Shown here piece by piece: positions 43,560-54,886 of a stretch of 64,000 nucleotides of DNA. The stretch spans positions 56,559,501 through 56,623,500 of the forward strand of contig CM043697.1 of NCBI GenBank assembly GCA_023935145.1, written 5' to 3'. The stretch is from Bretschneidera sinensis (Eukaryota; Streptophyta; Magnoliopsida; Brassicales; Akaniaceae). How positions within the stretch are numbered: the first letter of the stretch is position 1; each line of letters opens with the position of its first letter. A model generated the notes under the pieces. That model was not told the origin of the DNA. It searched no databases and saw only the letters and a list, made by a program, of their open reading frames with translations. The position numbers and the translations under genes are program-made.

Positions 43560-45720
43560 CGCGCACACTCAAGTCCGAGAGAAGGAATATGTGTGCAAAC
43601 GCTCAGACCAAGCCGAGCTTCAGTGCACACTAGTGCACACAGTCCAAGCTTCAATGCGCACAGCCAAGAGAGCGTGCGCACACCAAAGTCCGAGCGTGTG
43701 CATATGTGCTCATATGCTCAGCCTCGTCCGAGCTTTAGTGCACACTAGTGCACACAGTCCCAGCTTCAGTGCGCACAGCCAAGAAAGTGCGCCCACACCA
43801 AAGTCCGAGTGTGTGCATATGTGCTCATACGCTCAACCTCATCCCTGCCCTAGTTCGAGCTTCAGCGCACACTAGTGCACACAGTCCAAGCTTCAGTGCG
43901 CAATAATGCGCACAGTCAAGAGAGCGCGCGAACACCAAAGTCTGAGCGTGTGCATATGTTCTCATACGCTCGACCTCATCCGAGCTTTAGTGCACACAAT
44001 CCAAGCTTCAGTGCGCACAGCAAAGAAAGCACGCACACACCCAAATTTCGAGCGTGTGCATATGTGCTCATACGCTCGGCCTCGTCCGAGCCTTGTCCGA
44101 GCTTCAGTGCACACTAGTGCACACAGTCCGAGCTTTAGTGCGCAATAGTGCGCACAGCCAAGAAAGCTTATGCACACCCAAAGTCCGAGCGTATACATTT
44201 GTGCTCATACGCTCGGCCTCGTCCGAGCCTTGTCCGAGCTTCAGTGCACACTAATGCACACAGTCCAAGCTTCAGTGCGCAATAGTGCGCACGGCCAAAC
44301 AATCACGCGCACACCCAAAGTCTGAGCATGTGCATATGTGCTCATGCGCTCAGCCTCGTCCGAGCCTTGTCCGAGCTTCAGTGCACACTTGTGCACACAG
44401 TCGCGCACACCCAAAGTCCGAGCATGTGCATATGTGCTCATACGCTCAACCTCGTCCGAGCTTTGTCCGAGCTTCAGTGCACACTTGTGCACACAGTCTG
44501 AGTTTCAGTGCGCACAGCCAAGAAAGCACACGCACACCCAAAATCTGAGCGTGTACATATGTGCTCATACGCTCGGCCTCGTCCGAGCCTTGTCCAAGCT
44601 TCCGTGCACACAGTCCGAGCTTCAGTGCGCAATAGTGCGCACAACCAAGAAAGCACGCAGCCAAACTATCAAAGTTTGGCTTGGTTTCAGAAGACAAATG
44701 ACTACAATTGAAAGTGCACTCAAGTGGATCAGAAAGAGAAGAGGATTTGGCCCCCCAGCCATAGCCCAAAGAATAGCCCTAGCATGCACAGTGTACAGTA
44801 TATGGATGGCTAGAAATGCCAAATTATTTGAGCAAACCACAGTTCAACCTAGCAGCATAGTCAAGAAGATTCAAATTGTAATTTATAGAATTGTATATGC
44901 ATTTTGCTCACAGATTAGGCTTCTCTTGTAAGCTTTTTTGATTAGGCTTCTTTTGTTAGCTTATTTTTGCTTTTGTATATGCTCATTGTATGTCTCCTGG
45001 GTATGCCCAGTGAATTTTTGTGCATTTTTTATTAATACAAGCTTTATTTACTGATCAAAAAAAAAAAGTGCACTCACACCCAAAGTCCGAGCATGTGCAT
45101 ATGTGCTCATACGCTCGGCCTCGTCCGAGCCTTGCTCGAGCTTCAGTGCACACTTGTGCACACAGTCCGAGCTTCAGTGCACAACAGTGCGCATAGCCAA
45201 GAAAGAGCGCGCACACCCAAAGTCCGAGCATGTGCATATGTTCTAATACGCTCGGCCTCATCCGAGCCTTGTCCAAGCTTCCATGCACACTAGTGCACAC
45301 AGTCTGAGCTTCAGTTCGCACAGCCAAGAAAGTGCGTGCACACCCAAAGTCCGAGCGTGTGCATATGTGCTCATACGCTAGGCCTCATCCGAGCCTTGTC
45401 CGAGCTTCAGTGCACACTTGTGCACACAGTCCGAGCTTCAGTGCGCAATAGTGCGCACAGCCAAGAAAGCGCGCGCACACCGAAAGTCCAAGCATGTGCA
45501 TATGTGCTCATATGCTCGGCCTCGTCCGAGCCTTGTTCGAGTTTCAGTGCACACTAATGCACATAGTCCGAGCTTCAGTGCGCACGGCCAAACAATTGCG
45601 CGCACATCCAAGTCCGAGCTTTGATATCTGTGTTCATACGCTCGGCCTTATCCCAGCTTCAGTGCACACTTGTGCACACAGGTTAAGCATCAGTGCGTAA
45701 TAGTACGCACGACCAAGCAT
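43560..45720. repeat. Array 2: 95-140-bp tandem repeat, split by a LINE
   Basis: The landmark GTGCATATGTGCTCATACGCTC recurs near 43690, 43803, 43940, 44047, 44181, 44321, 44416 and 44541. After a LINE insertion it continues near 45083, 45221, 45350, 45486 and 45616 (decayed). Spacings vary from about 95 to 140 because sub-blocks such as CTTCAGTGCACAC..AGTGCACAC are present once or twice. All units contain GTCCGAGC and mostly alternating purine-pyrimidine text. Open frames on both strands come from the repeat. Confidence 0.9.
44660..45066 (+). mobile_element. 5'-truncated LINE inside array 2
   Basis: It encodes the C-terminal end of a plant LINE RT protein (44670-44931: LGFRRQMTTIESALKWIRK, ALACTVYSIWMARNAKLFEQ) ending in a stop, then a 3' UTR and an A-rich tail (TGATCAAAAAAAAAAA, about 45053-45066). 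Array 2 resumes directly after the tail in the same phase. The flanks (AAAGCACGCA and AAGTGCACTCACA) are similar but not identical, so the target duplication is only suggestive. Confidence 0.85.
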
Positions 45721-45780
45721 CTCCAGGGCTAAGCGTATGAGCTGCTTGTCATACCCTCAGCCAAGCCCTCCAAAAGTTCG

Positions 45781-46140
45781 AGCCTCGTCAACGCTCGGCT
45801 AAGATCCCCAAAAAGTCCGAGCGTATGAGCTGCGTTGCATAAGCTCGGCCAAAAATTCTCCAGAAGTCTGAGCCTTGTCAACGCTCGACCAAGATCTCCA
45901 AAAAGTTCGAGTGTATGAGTTGCATTGCATACACTCGGTCGAAAATTCTCCAGAAGTCCGAGCCTTGTCAATGCTCGACCAAGATCTCCAAAAAGTCCGA
46001 GCGTATGATCTGCGTTGAATACTCTCGGTCGAAAATTCTCCAGAAGTCCGAGGCTTGTCAACACTCGGCCAAGATCCCCAAAAAGTCTGAGCGTATAAGC
46101 TGCGTTGCATACACTCGGCCAAAAATTCTCCAGAAGTCCG
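45781..46140. repeat. Array 3: 90-bp tandem repeat
   Basis: AGCC(T)TGTCAACGCTCG begins at 45781, 45871, 45961 and 46051, with the next landmark at 46141, exactly 90 bases apart. Each unit has GTCCGAGCGTATGAGCTGCGTTGCAT and the inverse word GCTCGGCC, so single strands can fold back. Confidence 0.95.
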
Positions 46141-46490
46141 AGCCTTGTCTATCGCTCGGTCAAATTCACCACGGTTCTCTAAAAATCCGAGTCTTGTCTA
46201 TCGCTTGGCCGAAATCGCCATGGTTTTCCGTAAGTCCGAGCTTTGTCTATCGTTCGGTCGAAATCACCACGGCTCTCCAAAAGTCTGAGCCTTGTCTATC
46301 ACTTGGTCGAAATCGCCACGGTTTTTCGAAATTCTGAGCCTTGTCTATCGCTCGGTCGAAATCGCTACGGTTCTCTGAAAGTCCGAGCCTTGTCTATCGC
46401 TCGGTCGAAATCGCCACAGTCTTCCAAAAGTCTGAGCCTTGTCAACGCTCGGCTAAAATCTCCGAAGTTCTCCAAAATTCCGAGCGTATG
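46141..46490. repeat. Array 4: 49-bp tandem repeat
   Basis: AGCCTTGTCTATCGCTCGG (or a variant) starts at 46141, 46190, 46239, 46288, 46337 and 46386, with a last landmark at 46435; spacing is exactly 49. It appears derived from the same GTCCGAGC...GCTCGGTC module as array 3. Confidence 0.95.
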
Positions 46491-46539
46491 AGTTGCGTTG
46501 TATACGCTCGGCCAAGTTCTTCAAAGTCCGAGCGTTTGA

Positions 46540-47803
46540 AACTACGCTGCAAATGCACGACCTTATCCTCCAAGGTTCAGACGTTTTGCAAACGTCGTAC
46601 CAAGGCTACTCCTTGTACGAGCTTTTGAAACCTCTATCAGATTTCACCAAAATCAACATCAATTCGTACAAGTATAAAAGGCAAAGATTCCATACGAAGA
46701 TAGAAATTGAAAGAAAAGATATTTTATTAATTCAAAGGATTACAACTAACGACCTCGAAGTACAAGTAAAAGATGACCTTAACGGCCTCGAAGTACAGAG
46801 ATAAGACAACGACCTTAGGGCAAGGAAGGGGAAGCCGCAGCCCTCTTATCTTGCTGCCACCAGAGAGACGGTCGCGCCTTACTCTCAACTTTCAAGAACC
46901 AGGAGCAAGCCGACCCCCCCTTCTTCTTCTTCTGTTCCAATAAGCTCGAGGGTCGAGGCCTAAAAAGCTCCTGGCACAAGGGGACCCCCCCCGTCAGCCT
47001 CTGCCTGGAATCAAAGAAGAAGCCACCCTGGCTCTAAATGAACCAGTAGTGCCCCTCTTCTTCTTCCGTTCCAATAAGCACGAGGCCAAGAGGGCCCACC
47101 ATCCAAAGACACGGCACCACTCCTCCCTCGACTCCTGCTCGAAATCTGGAAGAGGTCTGTGCCTCCACTCGGAATCTGAAATAGGCCCGTGTTCCCACTC
47201 AAAATCTGAAAGAGGTCCTGATCTCCGCTTGAAGTCAGAAAGACGTCCATATTTATTGAACCATGACCCTCCTCCAGAGTGATCTCACCTCTCTCTCTAG
47301 CTTCCATCAGTCCCTCAAAACTCTGCTGACTCATCCCCCTCTCCAGGACCGTTACCCTCGGAATTCCCTAAACCAATGGCTCCACTGATAGGAAGTAAGG
47401 CCGCACATCCCTCTTAATTTCAAAAACTGAACTCGTTTCTGCTTAAAACAAAATGTGTCAGAAAGCCCTATTTATAAGAAGGGAAAACGCATTCAGCGAG
47501 GGGAATTAATGCCAGAAACGGAAAAAGATGAGACGTTACGATTTTCAAGAAGACTCTTTCACTTCTTCAGGCGACCTTTCACCTCCCAAGGGTGACGGTC
47601 TCACTCCCAAGTGCAGGCAATTAAAAGCAATATTGACCGTACGGTTTCGAGAATGCCTTTCACTTCTCCAAACGACCTTTCACCTCACGAGAATGACGGT
47701 CCTAGCCCCCACGAACGAGTCTTGCTGCTCAGACCCATGAAAAGCTCGTCCCACAAAATACTTCCTGAAGCACATAAATGAACTCCAAGAAATGGGGGGC
47801 CTG
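46540..47803. other. 3' internal region of the four-array element
   Basis: Single-copy text runs from the end of array 4 to the polypurine tract. A minus-strand open frame (47334-47011) encodes MSQQSFEGLMEARERGEITL and then three near-repeats of a DLFQI-SG motif, corresponding on the plus strand to TCTGAAAGAGGTC-type repeats near 47140-47250. No family match is recognised. Antisense frames at this position are known in some Tat-type elements (from memory), but whether this one is real cannot be told here. Confidence 0.4.
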
Positions 47804-48528
47804 TGATATGGCCCAAAATACTCCGGCTCAAATAAGCCTCAAGACCAGAGAAAAGTCCCGGCCCAGTAACCTCTACAGCCCAGACCTCTTCAGTCCAATG
47901 AGCAGCTCGCTCTAGTCTAAATGAGCTTCAGACGCAGTAGGATGCTCCAACCCAATAAGAAGCCCAGCTAAACTCTCCAGCCCGAGAAGCATTCTGGCCC
48001 AATAGCCTCCCCAGCCCTGACCAGTGGACCAGTGTACTCTTTGGCCTATCAAAATCTCCAGGCCCATAAGGGATCGCCCAACAGACCTACGTTTGGACCT
48101 CCCCTACGGCCGCCCTGCAGCTTCCCCACAGCCATTTCGTGCCACCCTACGGTCGCCTACGTCTGCAGCCCTACAGCCACCCTATGAGCTGTAGCCACCC
48201 TACAACGCCCCTCCTCATGAGCTTACAATCATGCCCTCCCCACTGGCAGACGGCTATAAATAAGCCCAGGTATGGATTTCAGATTCACTCAGTATTTTTT
48301 TACTTGCACTTAATTTGTCTAAGCTCTCGGTTCCTATTTCGAGCCCTCGGCTTCACCCTCAAATCCTTGCTAACTTAAGCATCGGAGCGCCCTCAGAGGT
48401 CTCCCCCTCCCCTCCTTCCGAGGGCCTTTAGTTCACCCCTGTCACTTGTGCAGGAACTAGGCCAAGTCCTCACTCAGGCCACGTCCTCAACCAGGCCACG
48501 TCAGCACCAACAGTAAGCGGCATCAACA
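47804..48528 (+). repeat. 3' LTR of the four-array element
   Basis: 725 bases, TGATATGGCCCAAAATACT to GGCATCAACA, closely matching the 5' LTR with scattered substitutions and one missing 15-base segment. The TATA box is retained (GGCTATAAATAAGCCC, about 48250). Confidence 0.9.
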
Positions 48529-48533
48529 AGATA

Positions 48534-51400
48534 TAATGTTATTTTGGAGTAAATTTAACTCTATTGTTTCTACAGGAGTTAAGAATTGAAAGCTGAATAT
48601 TTTTTTCCCATAATTGAAGTGTGTATTCCTTCTTGATTTACCACGAAAATATAGATTTGTGTTAAAAATTGTGCTCCTAAACTAATAGGCTTATGAGTAT
48701 TTTTTTTTACTAATATGAAAGTTGTTTTCAAACAATATCCATTATTGCAGAGATAAGATTTTGAAATTTTGTATTCTACTTGTAATTATGATTTCATTGC
48801 ATATTTACTTATTAGGTAGAATACAATATATCACAATTTTTATAAGAATAATATTATTATAATAATGATAAATATTATTATTTTTATTAATATATTATTA
48901 TAAATATTATTATATTATAATTATTATTCCTATTATAAAAATAATAAATAATAATTTTTGTGAAATTATTATTTTTATCATTGTAAATATAATAATCGTT
49001 ATTATAATTACCACAATAATAATTTTATAATTATATTTATAATAATAATTATTATTTAGTATTATCATAACTATAATTATAATAATTATCATTATAATGA
49101 ATAATAATTATAATTAGTATCACATTATTCTTATAATAATTATAATATTATTAAAAATCATTTTTTCTTATAAAATAATTATTATAATAAGTATAATAAC
49201 TATGATATTGATGATAATGATGATGATAATAATAATAATAGCAAATAATAATTTATATTATTATAATAACTATAATAATATAATTATTATTATCATAATT
49301 ATAGTAATATTATAGTAATATCTTTATATTATAATAATATAATTATAATTATAACAATAATTATAATTATAATATTTATAATTATAATAATATTATAACC
49401 ATATCTATAATAATATCATAGTAATAATGTTAAAAATAATTATTATCTTAATAATAAAGATATTACTATTATTATATAATTACAATCGTATTAAAATGAT
49501 AATGAAATCCTTTATTATGTAAGACAAAAAGCATTCATATTATAGGAGAAAATTCTTCATATGTTAAATACATGAGATTTAATTAATTTGGACGATGATA
49601 CAAACTGATATAAAATGCTCAAGAAACCCCTACTATAAATAAAATATATAATAAGAAATAATAAAGCTCTTTTACCAACAACAAAAATTAATTATTCTAG
49701 ACTAACACCTCCTAATTTTCAAATAAAAAATAGATGTTTCAATGTTCAAACCAAATATGATAATACTAATATATAAGAATGAAATCTAGATGGCATGAGT
49801 AAACATAGAATAATCAATACTCTTCAAGAAATGACAATAGCCACTACATATAAAACAAATACATAAAACACAAAATCACAAAATAGTTAAAATGTTAGTA
49901 GTTGGATTTACTGGTTAACTTAAAGGCTGATGAGATAACTATTTAACTTTTGAACAAAAACAATTAGTTTTAAATGTGTAAGACAAGAAGATAGAACATT
50001 CTCAAACAAATCAACAATTAACAACAACAATACAAGTGCAAGACTCTGTGCCAACACTTATATTTGCAATAACAAAACATTTTGTTAGTGAATGAGAACA
50101 TTTTCAAGAAAGAATTTTAGAAATACTTTCAAATTTAACTTGCTTAACTTTACAAGACTTTAGATGACATAAAGATGTTTTCTTGTCAAAAGTATTTTCA
50201 AGAAATGATTGACAACATTCATTTTAGAAAGAAAAATTTATTTATGATCTTCTCAATGCTTTTTAGGAAATAAAAAGGCATATAATTCATCTTCCTTAAA
50301 AAAAAAGACTTTAATGAAAAAAATATTCCAACAAAAGCCGAACCTATTCAAATTAATGAAGAATTATTACAATATTGCTGAAAAGAAATAAAATCTTTTT
50401 TATAAAAGAAACTAATTAGACCAAGTAAATATTCAATGAATACAATATCTTATACCAAATTAAAAAAAAAAAAAAAGATTGACTTAATAGATTATATGAA
50501 ACTACAATATTTTCAAATGTAAGTTTTGTTTGTATCTATGAAATGATACTTAATAGAATTTATTTAATAGAAGGATTTATTTAAAAGAAGGATTTACTTT
50601 TTAAACTAATATTAAAAAGGATTTACTTAATAGAATTTTCTCTGAAACCAATGAAATATTTTATTTTCTAGTCTTAATAGAAAATGCTCAATTATAATAA
50701 CCATTATTTTATAATAATAATTATAATAACTATAATATTATTAAAAATATTTTTTTATAATATAATAAGTATAAAAATGATGGTAATGATAATAATAATA
50801 TAATAATAAATAACATATAATAATTTCTATTATTATAATAGCTATAATAATAATATAATTATTATCATACTTATAGTAATATTATAATAATAATATTTTT
50901 AGATTATTATTATAATAATTTTTATATAATAATATTATTAGTAATAATTATAACAATAATATAACAATTATGAATGATAATAATTATAATTAATATAATA
51001 TTATAATCATATCTATAATAATATCATAGCAATAATGATCATAATTATTATTATCTTAATTATAATGATAAAGATATTAATATTATTTATATAATTATAA
51101 TCATATTAAAATAATAATAATAATAATTATAATTATAATATTATTATTATTCAAAAATTTAATCCCAAATAAATGTGATAAATTTTATCTTATTATAAAA
51201 ATGAAACAAAAAATAAAAATAAAAAATTTTATCTCACTTTAATCTCTAACTGTGATTAAAACACATCCCCAATAAAACGGGATTTAAGTACATTTAACAG
51301 TTCAGCAGAATGAGCAGATATTTTTCTCGATAAAGACAGGATTTAGCAAAACTTGTCCGTCTATTTTTATTGCCGTTATCTTTCCATGACACGAGAGATG
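48534..51400. other. AT-rich intergenic DNA with triplet-rich tracts and right arm of inverted repeat
   Basis: No coding sequence is recognised. 48840-49500 and 50690-51150 are long tracts made almost only of AAT/ATT/ATA triplets; their open frames are low-complexity. 50180-50440 is the inverted partner of 41960-42180. Sequence near 51180-51290 (AAATTTTATCTCACTTTAAT) also resembles 41715-41760 in inverted orientation, so the arms may be longer. Confidence 0.65.
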
Positions 51401-54163
51401 TCTCATTTGCGGTTGCTGGATTAGAAGGTATTTTCTCATTTTGCTTTTTCTTTATCCTATTCAGTCATAGGTGGCGTGAACAGTAGCGCTCATCAGCGGC
51501 GATCTGGCCCAGCTCCGCTTCTCCCTCTGCTACCGCCTACAGTTGAGGAGGTAATGGTATTTTACCCTATATTCAAGCGAGAAAATGTTGACAGAAAGTG
51601 ATATCTGAGATTATATAAAATGCAATGAAAACTTGTCTCAATTGAAAACGTAGGGTTCAAATTGAGACAACTCCTAAACTTTAGGGGTGATTTCATATAA
51701 AAACGCTACTTTTGGTTGGTTGCAGATAACATAGCAATATGTGGATACCAATGGCGGCTGGCTTCTGTAACATTAATGTTGGTTCTGGACTGAAGAAACC
51801 CAATGATTACTTGCACAATCCGGACTATTTGACAAGGCAAGTTTTATTACCTTTCCTTTTTAGCACCTTCTAACAATGTTCAACGTATAGTTTTTTTGTT
51901 TATTCCTTTATTGTTCTTCTTTTTAATAATATATACATTGTTGTCGTAGGACAGGAATTTTATGTTTTGAAGTGGAATGAACTTAATGTTTAGTTATTGA
52001 GGGCTACTATAGTTCTAAATTCTCAATTAGACACAAGTACACAAGGCATAATGCCACAGACGGCTGGAAATTAAAAGAAAAAAAATGATACATTGTGTGA
52101 GCTTAACTATTTATTTACGAATCTGTCATCGTACCAATAGAACTTACGAATCATTGTGCTGATATAGTATTTCTGTATGTGTGAAGTTCTGAAGTTGGTA
52201 GCATAGTTAAAAATGCAGAATCAAAAGTGGCAATGCAAATAACAGAGAGGAAGGGTCAGTATTGAAAAAACAAATACTTGTGAAAAAGTTCAAATGCATT
52301 CAAAGTTATAGTTATGAATCCAACTCCTACTTGCTTTGTATTTATTTGTTGCCATTGATTTCTTTCTCGAGCAACCACCTAATCCAAAATTTATGTTTTT
52401 CTTAATTTACTTTCCCCTGTTTCCATTGTTGATCTTAGGTTATTGCGGCAAACAGTTAGACGTGTTTATCAAAGTTAGTTCTGAACTCTGATCCAGTTGA
52501 TTTCTGGTTTACTCCAACCCTTAAATTTTAATATGATGTAAGATCCTGTGCTAAACATATGCTCTTTATGACATTTGAACTTTTCTGGCAATCCCACTCT
52601 TAAATCTAGGTAACAGCATCAGAAAGAACTAGTTGCATTATGATCTGCAATCCTTTAACTTCTCTGGAATATATGCCAGAAAATAAAACATACTCATCAT
52701 GTTGAGGAGCCTAGAGTTCAAAAGATAATGCTTTTATTACCACTTTCTTGCACAATTTGATTTAATATTACCTATTCCCCTAACCTTACAACGGAAAGTG
52801 GGAAGTATAGAGTTCATAGATTAAGTTTCTTCATTCAATGACATTGTTTATTCCCCAGGTTTTATCAGGGAATTATTTCCTTAGATGCTTCTAAAAGATC
52901 ATCACAGTTCTGTTGCAATACTCAAAAGTTTTTCCATAAGACATATAGACGAAGATTAGCAATCCAAGAGTAATGCAGTCTACTATGACGATGCTCGTGA
53001 AGAGGAAAAAGAAGATGTTTCTAAAGCAACCTTGATATGGAGGGCAATCAAATTTCCTATTTACTCTGTTGCTTTGTTTCCTCTCACAGTGAGTTTCTCT
53101 CTCTCTTTATACACTTCGAGCAACCGTGATATGGATCATTGTCCGTTAGTATAAATCTCTATTTCATGAACTTATTCTTGGTTTCATTTGATCTAGATGA
53201 AGATATAAATGATTATTTGTATAAATTCTCCACTTTTCAATTATATATTTGAAATGTGATGTTGGGGCTTTAGATACGAGGAGGTGCCATCACAGTGTGC
53301 ATTGTTTCTGTTATGCTTCTTGACATGGCCAGCTTGGCCTAGTTGCTTTGTTCTGAGAGAATACAATTCCTCACTTTTTTGTGATGTGTGAAATAAATCT
53401 GAGGGGTTAATCGATTTCGTGGGTTGATTTTGGTAAAAAAGATCATATTACTCCCTCCCTTTATCTTTGTTACAAAAAATCAAAAACACAATAACTCCTT
53501 AAACTTCATGATGCAGAATGGGAGAAAATATATGTATAATTTTAAGATTTGTGAGATTATTTTGTAAATATACTTATATTAAGAGCAAGTAGTAATATAA
53601 TAGAACTTTAGTTTAGGATATTATAGATTTTATTAGTTTTTATATTATTAGGGTTCTAGGGTTTCCTATTATGTTTAGGATTGGTTCCTATATAAGCACC
53701 TTTAATAAGCTGAAATTATTTAGACATTAATTATTAAATAAAGGCGATTTTTGTCTCATAATCTATCCTCCCCCTAATTCTTCACTTTTTCTCTCTATTT
53801 CCTCACCTTGGCCCCTTATTTCCTCTTATTTCTTATCCTCTCTCTTATTCTTATCTCCTATCTCTATTATTCTTCTCCTCGATCCCCTTTTTTCTTCTTT
53901 CTTGGTTACCTTGTCATACTTCAAGTGGTATCGAAGCTAAAATATCCTCTTTTCCCATCTGATTTGAAAAAAAAAACTGCTACAATACCGTGAACAATTC
54001 TGCTATAGTATCGCTACAGTATCACTACAGTACTGTTTTTAGGTTTCTATAATTTTAATTTTTATTGGGTTTCTTTTGTTTTCATACTTGTCTGAAAAAA
54101 GAAGAAGAAAAGCAGAAAGAAAAAAGAGAAAACAAAAACAACTTTAGCAGCCACTGATGAGGA

Positions 54164-54830
54164 ATGGGTTCAACTGAGTCAAATCAAGTTCTATTAGTAA
54201 GAATCCATCATATGTTATATCCGGTCACAAAGGATGTGTTGTATCAGATTTTCAATCAATATGAGTTTGTGGAGAAAATCAGGATATTGCAGAAATCAAC
54301 AGGTTTCCAAGCTCATTTCAATTTAGGTTTCATCAAGATGATCTCTAGGCTTGATCGTGTCTTCATGGTTGCCATAATTATGATGGATGTTGCTAATTGG
54401 ATATCAAGTGTTACTCAACTAATACCAACACAATTATACTGTCTACATGTGAATGTTCTTCCCAAATTGGTGTAAATGATCTTGAATTTGAGGTTGTCAA
54501 AAGGATCATTAGACCTGAAACTTTATGCCTAAAAGTGTCGAAGAGGTGAAAGACATTAAACTTGAGCTTCAAGCACAAAAAGATGAGCTTCAAATCCAGA
54601 AAGCTGAGCTTCAATCCATGCAGGTTGCTTTACATCGTGCATCTTCTTTACAAAAAGAACCAAGGCACACCGTTGGAGAACAATTTGTAAACGAACATCA
54701 AAATGGACCTATTGAGCACGTTCTAGAAAAAAATGTGAACATCGTCGTTATGCGTGCTATTCCTTCTATTGATTTTGATATGCCTCAAAATTTTCAAGAG
54801 AAGAAAGACTTTGCAACTCAAGTTTCCTAA
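54164..54830 (+). pseudogene. PTB3-like RRM plus coiled coil in retroelement copy 2
   Basis: The open piece 54164-54475 begins MGSTESNQVLLVRIHHMLYP, then VTKDVLYQIFNQYEFVEKIR and ILQKSTGFQAHF, matching the first half of a plant PTB3-type RRM. After a frameshift the other half reads NYDGCC, a stop, then LDIKCYSTNT (54376-54420). A second piece (54525-54830) has the heptad-like stretch DIKLELQAQKDELQIQKAEL. RRM proteins bind RNA, so the element's lost protein may have bound its own transcript (inference). No gag core or pol is seen. Confidence 0.7.
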
Positions 54831-54886
54831 TGATTTCGTAAAGTTCACCATAGTTCCAAGTCTCTCATGTGCCAAAAATGTTGATA

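Larger units (their letters stand above)
42304..48528 (+). mobile_element. Complete non-coding LTR element with four internal tandem arrays
   Basis: LTRs lie at 42304-43043 and 47804-48528, both TGATATGGCCC...CATCAACA. A perfect 5-bp target duplication AGATA flanks the element (42299-42303 and 48529-48533). A leader with GATTGGCGCCGTCCGTGGGA follows the 5' LTR, and a G-rich polypurine tract (about 47787-47803, AAGAAATGGGGGG) precedes the 3' LTR. No gag, protease, RT, RNase H or integrase could be read in the 4.8-kb interior, so it must depend on another element. Most of the interior is GC-rich tandem repeats (43150-46490). The leader resembles Tat-lineage gypsy elements, but this placement is inference. 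Confidence 0.9.

Noticed and set aside
43428..45700. Many overlapping open frames on both strands encoding His/Ser/Arg-rich proteins
   Set aside because: They are translations of array 1 and array 2 units; frames stay open on both strands because the repeat lacks stop words. No start context, family match or non-repeat region supports a protein.
48910..49092. Ile/Tyr-rich small membrane protein
   Set aside because: Low-complexity translation of an AAT/ATT tract.
53808..53993. Short secreted or membrane peptide
   Set aside because: It covers the CT-rich end of an LTR and the primer site; the hydrophobic start is from TTT/CTC codons.
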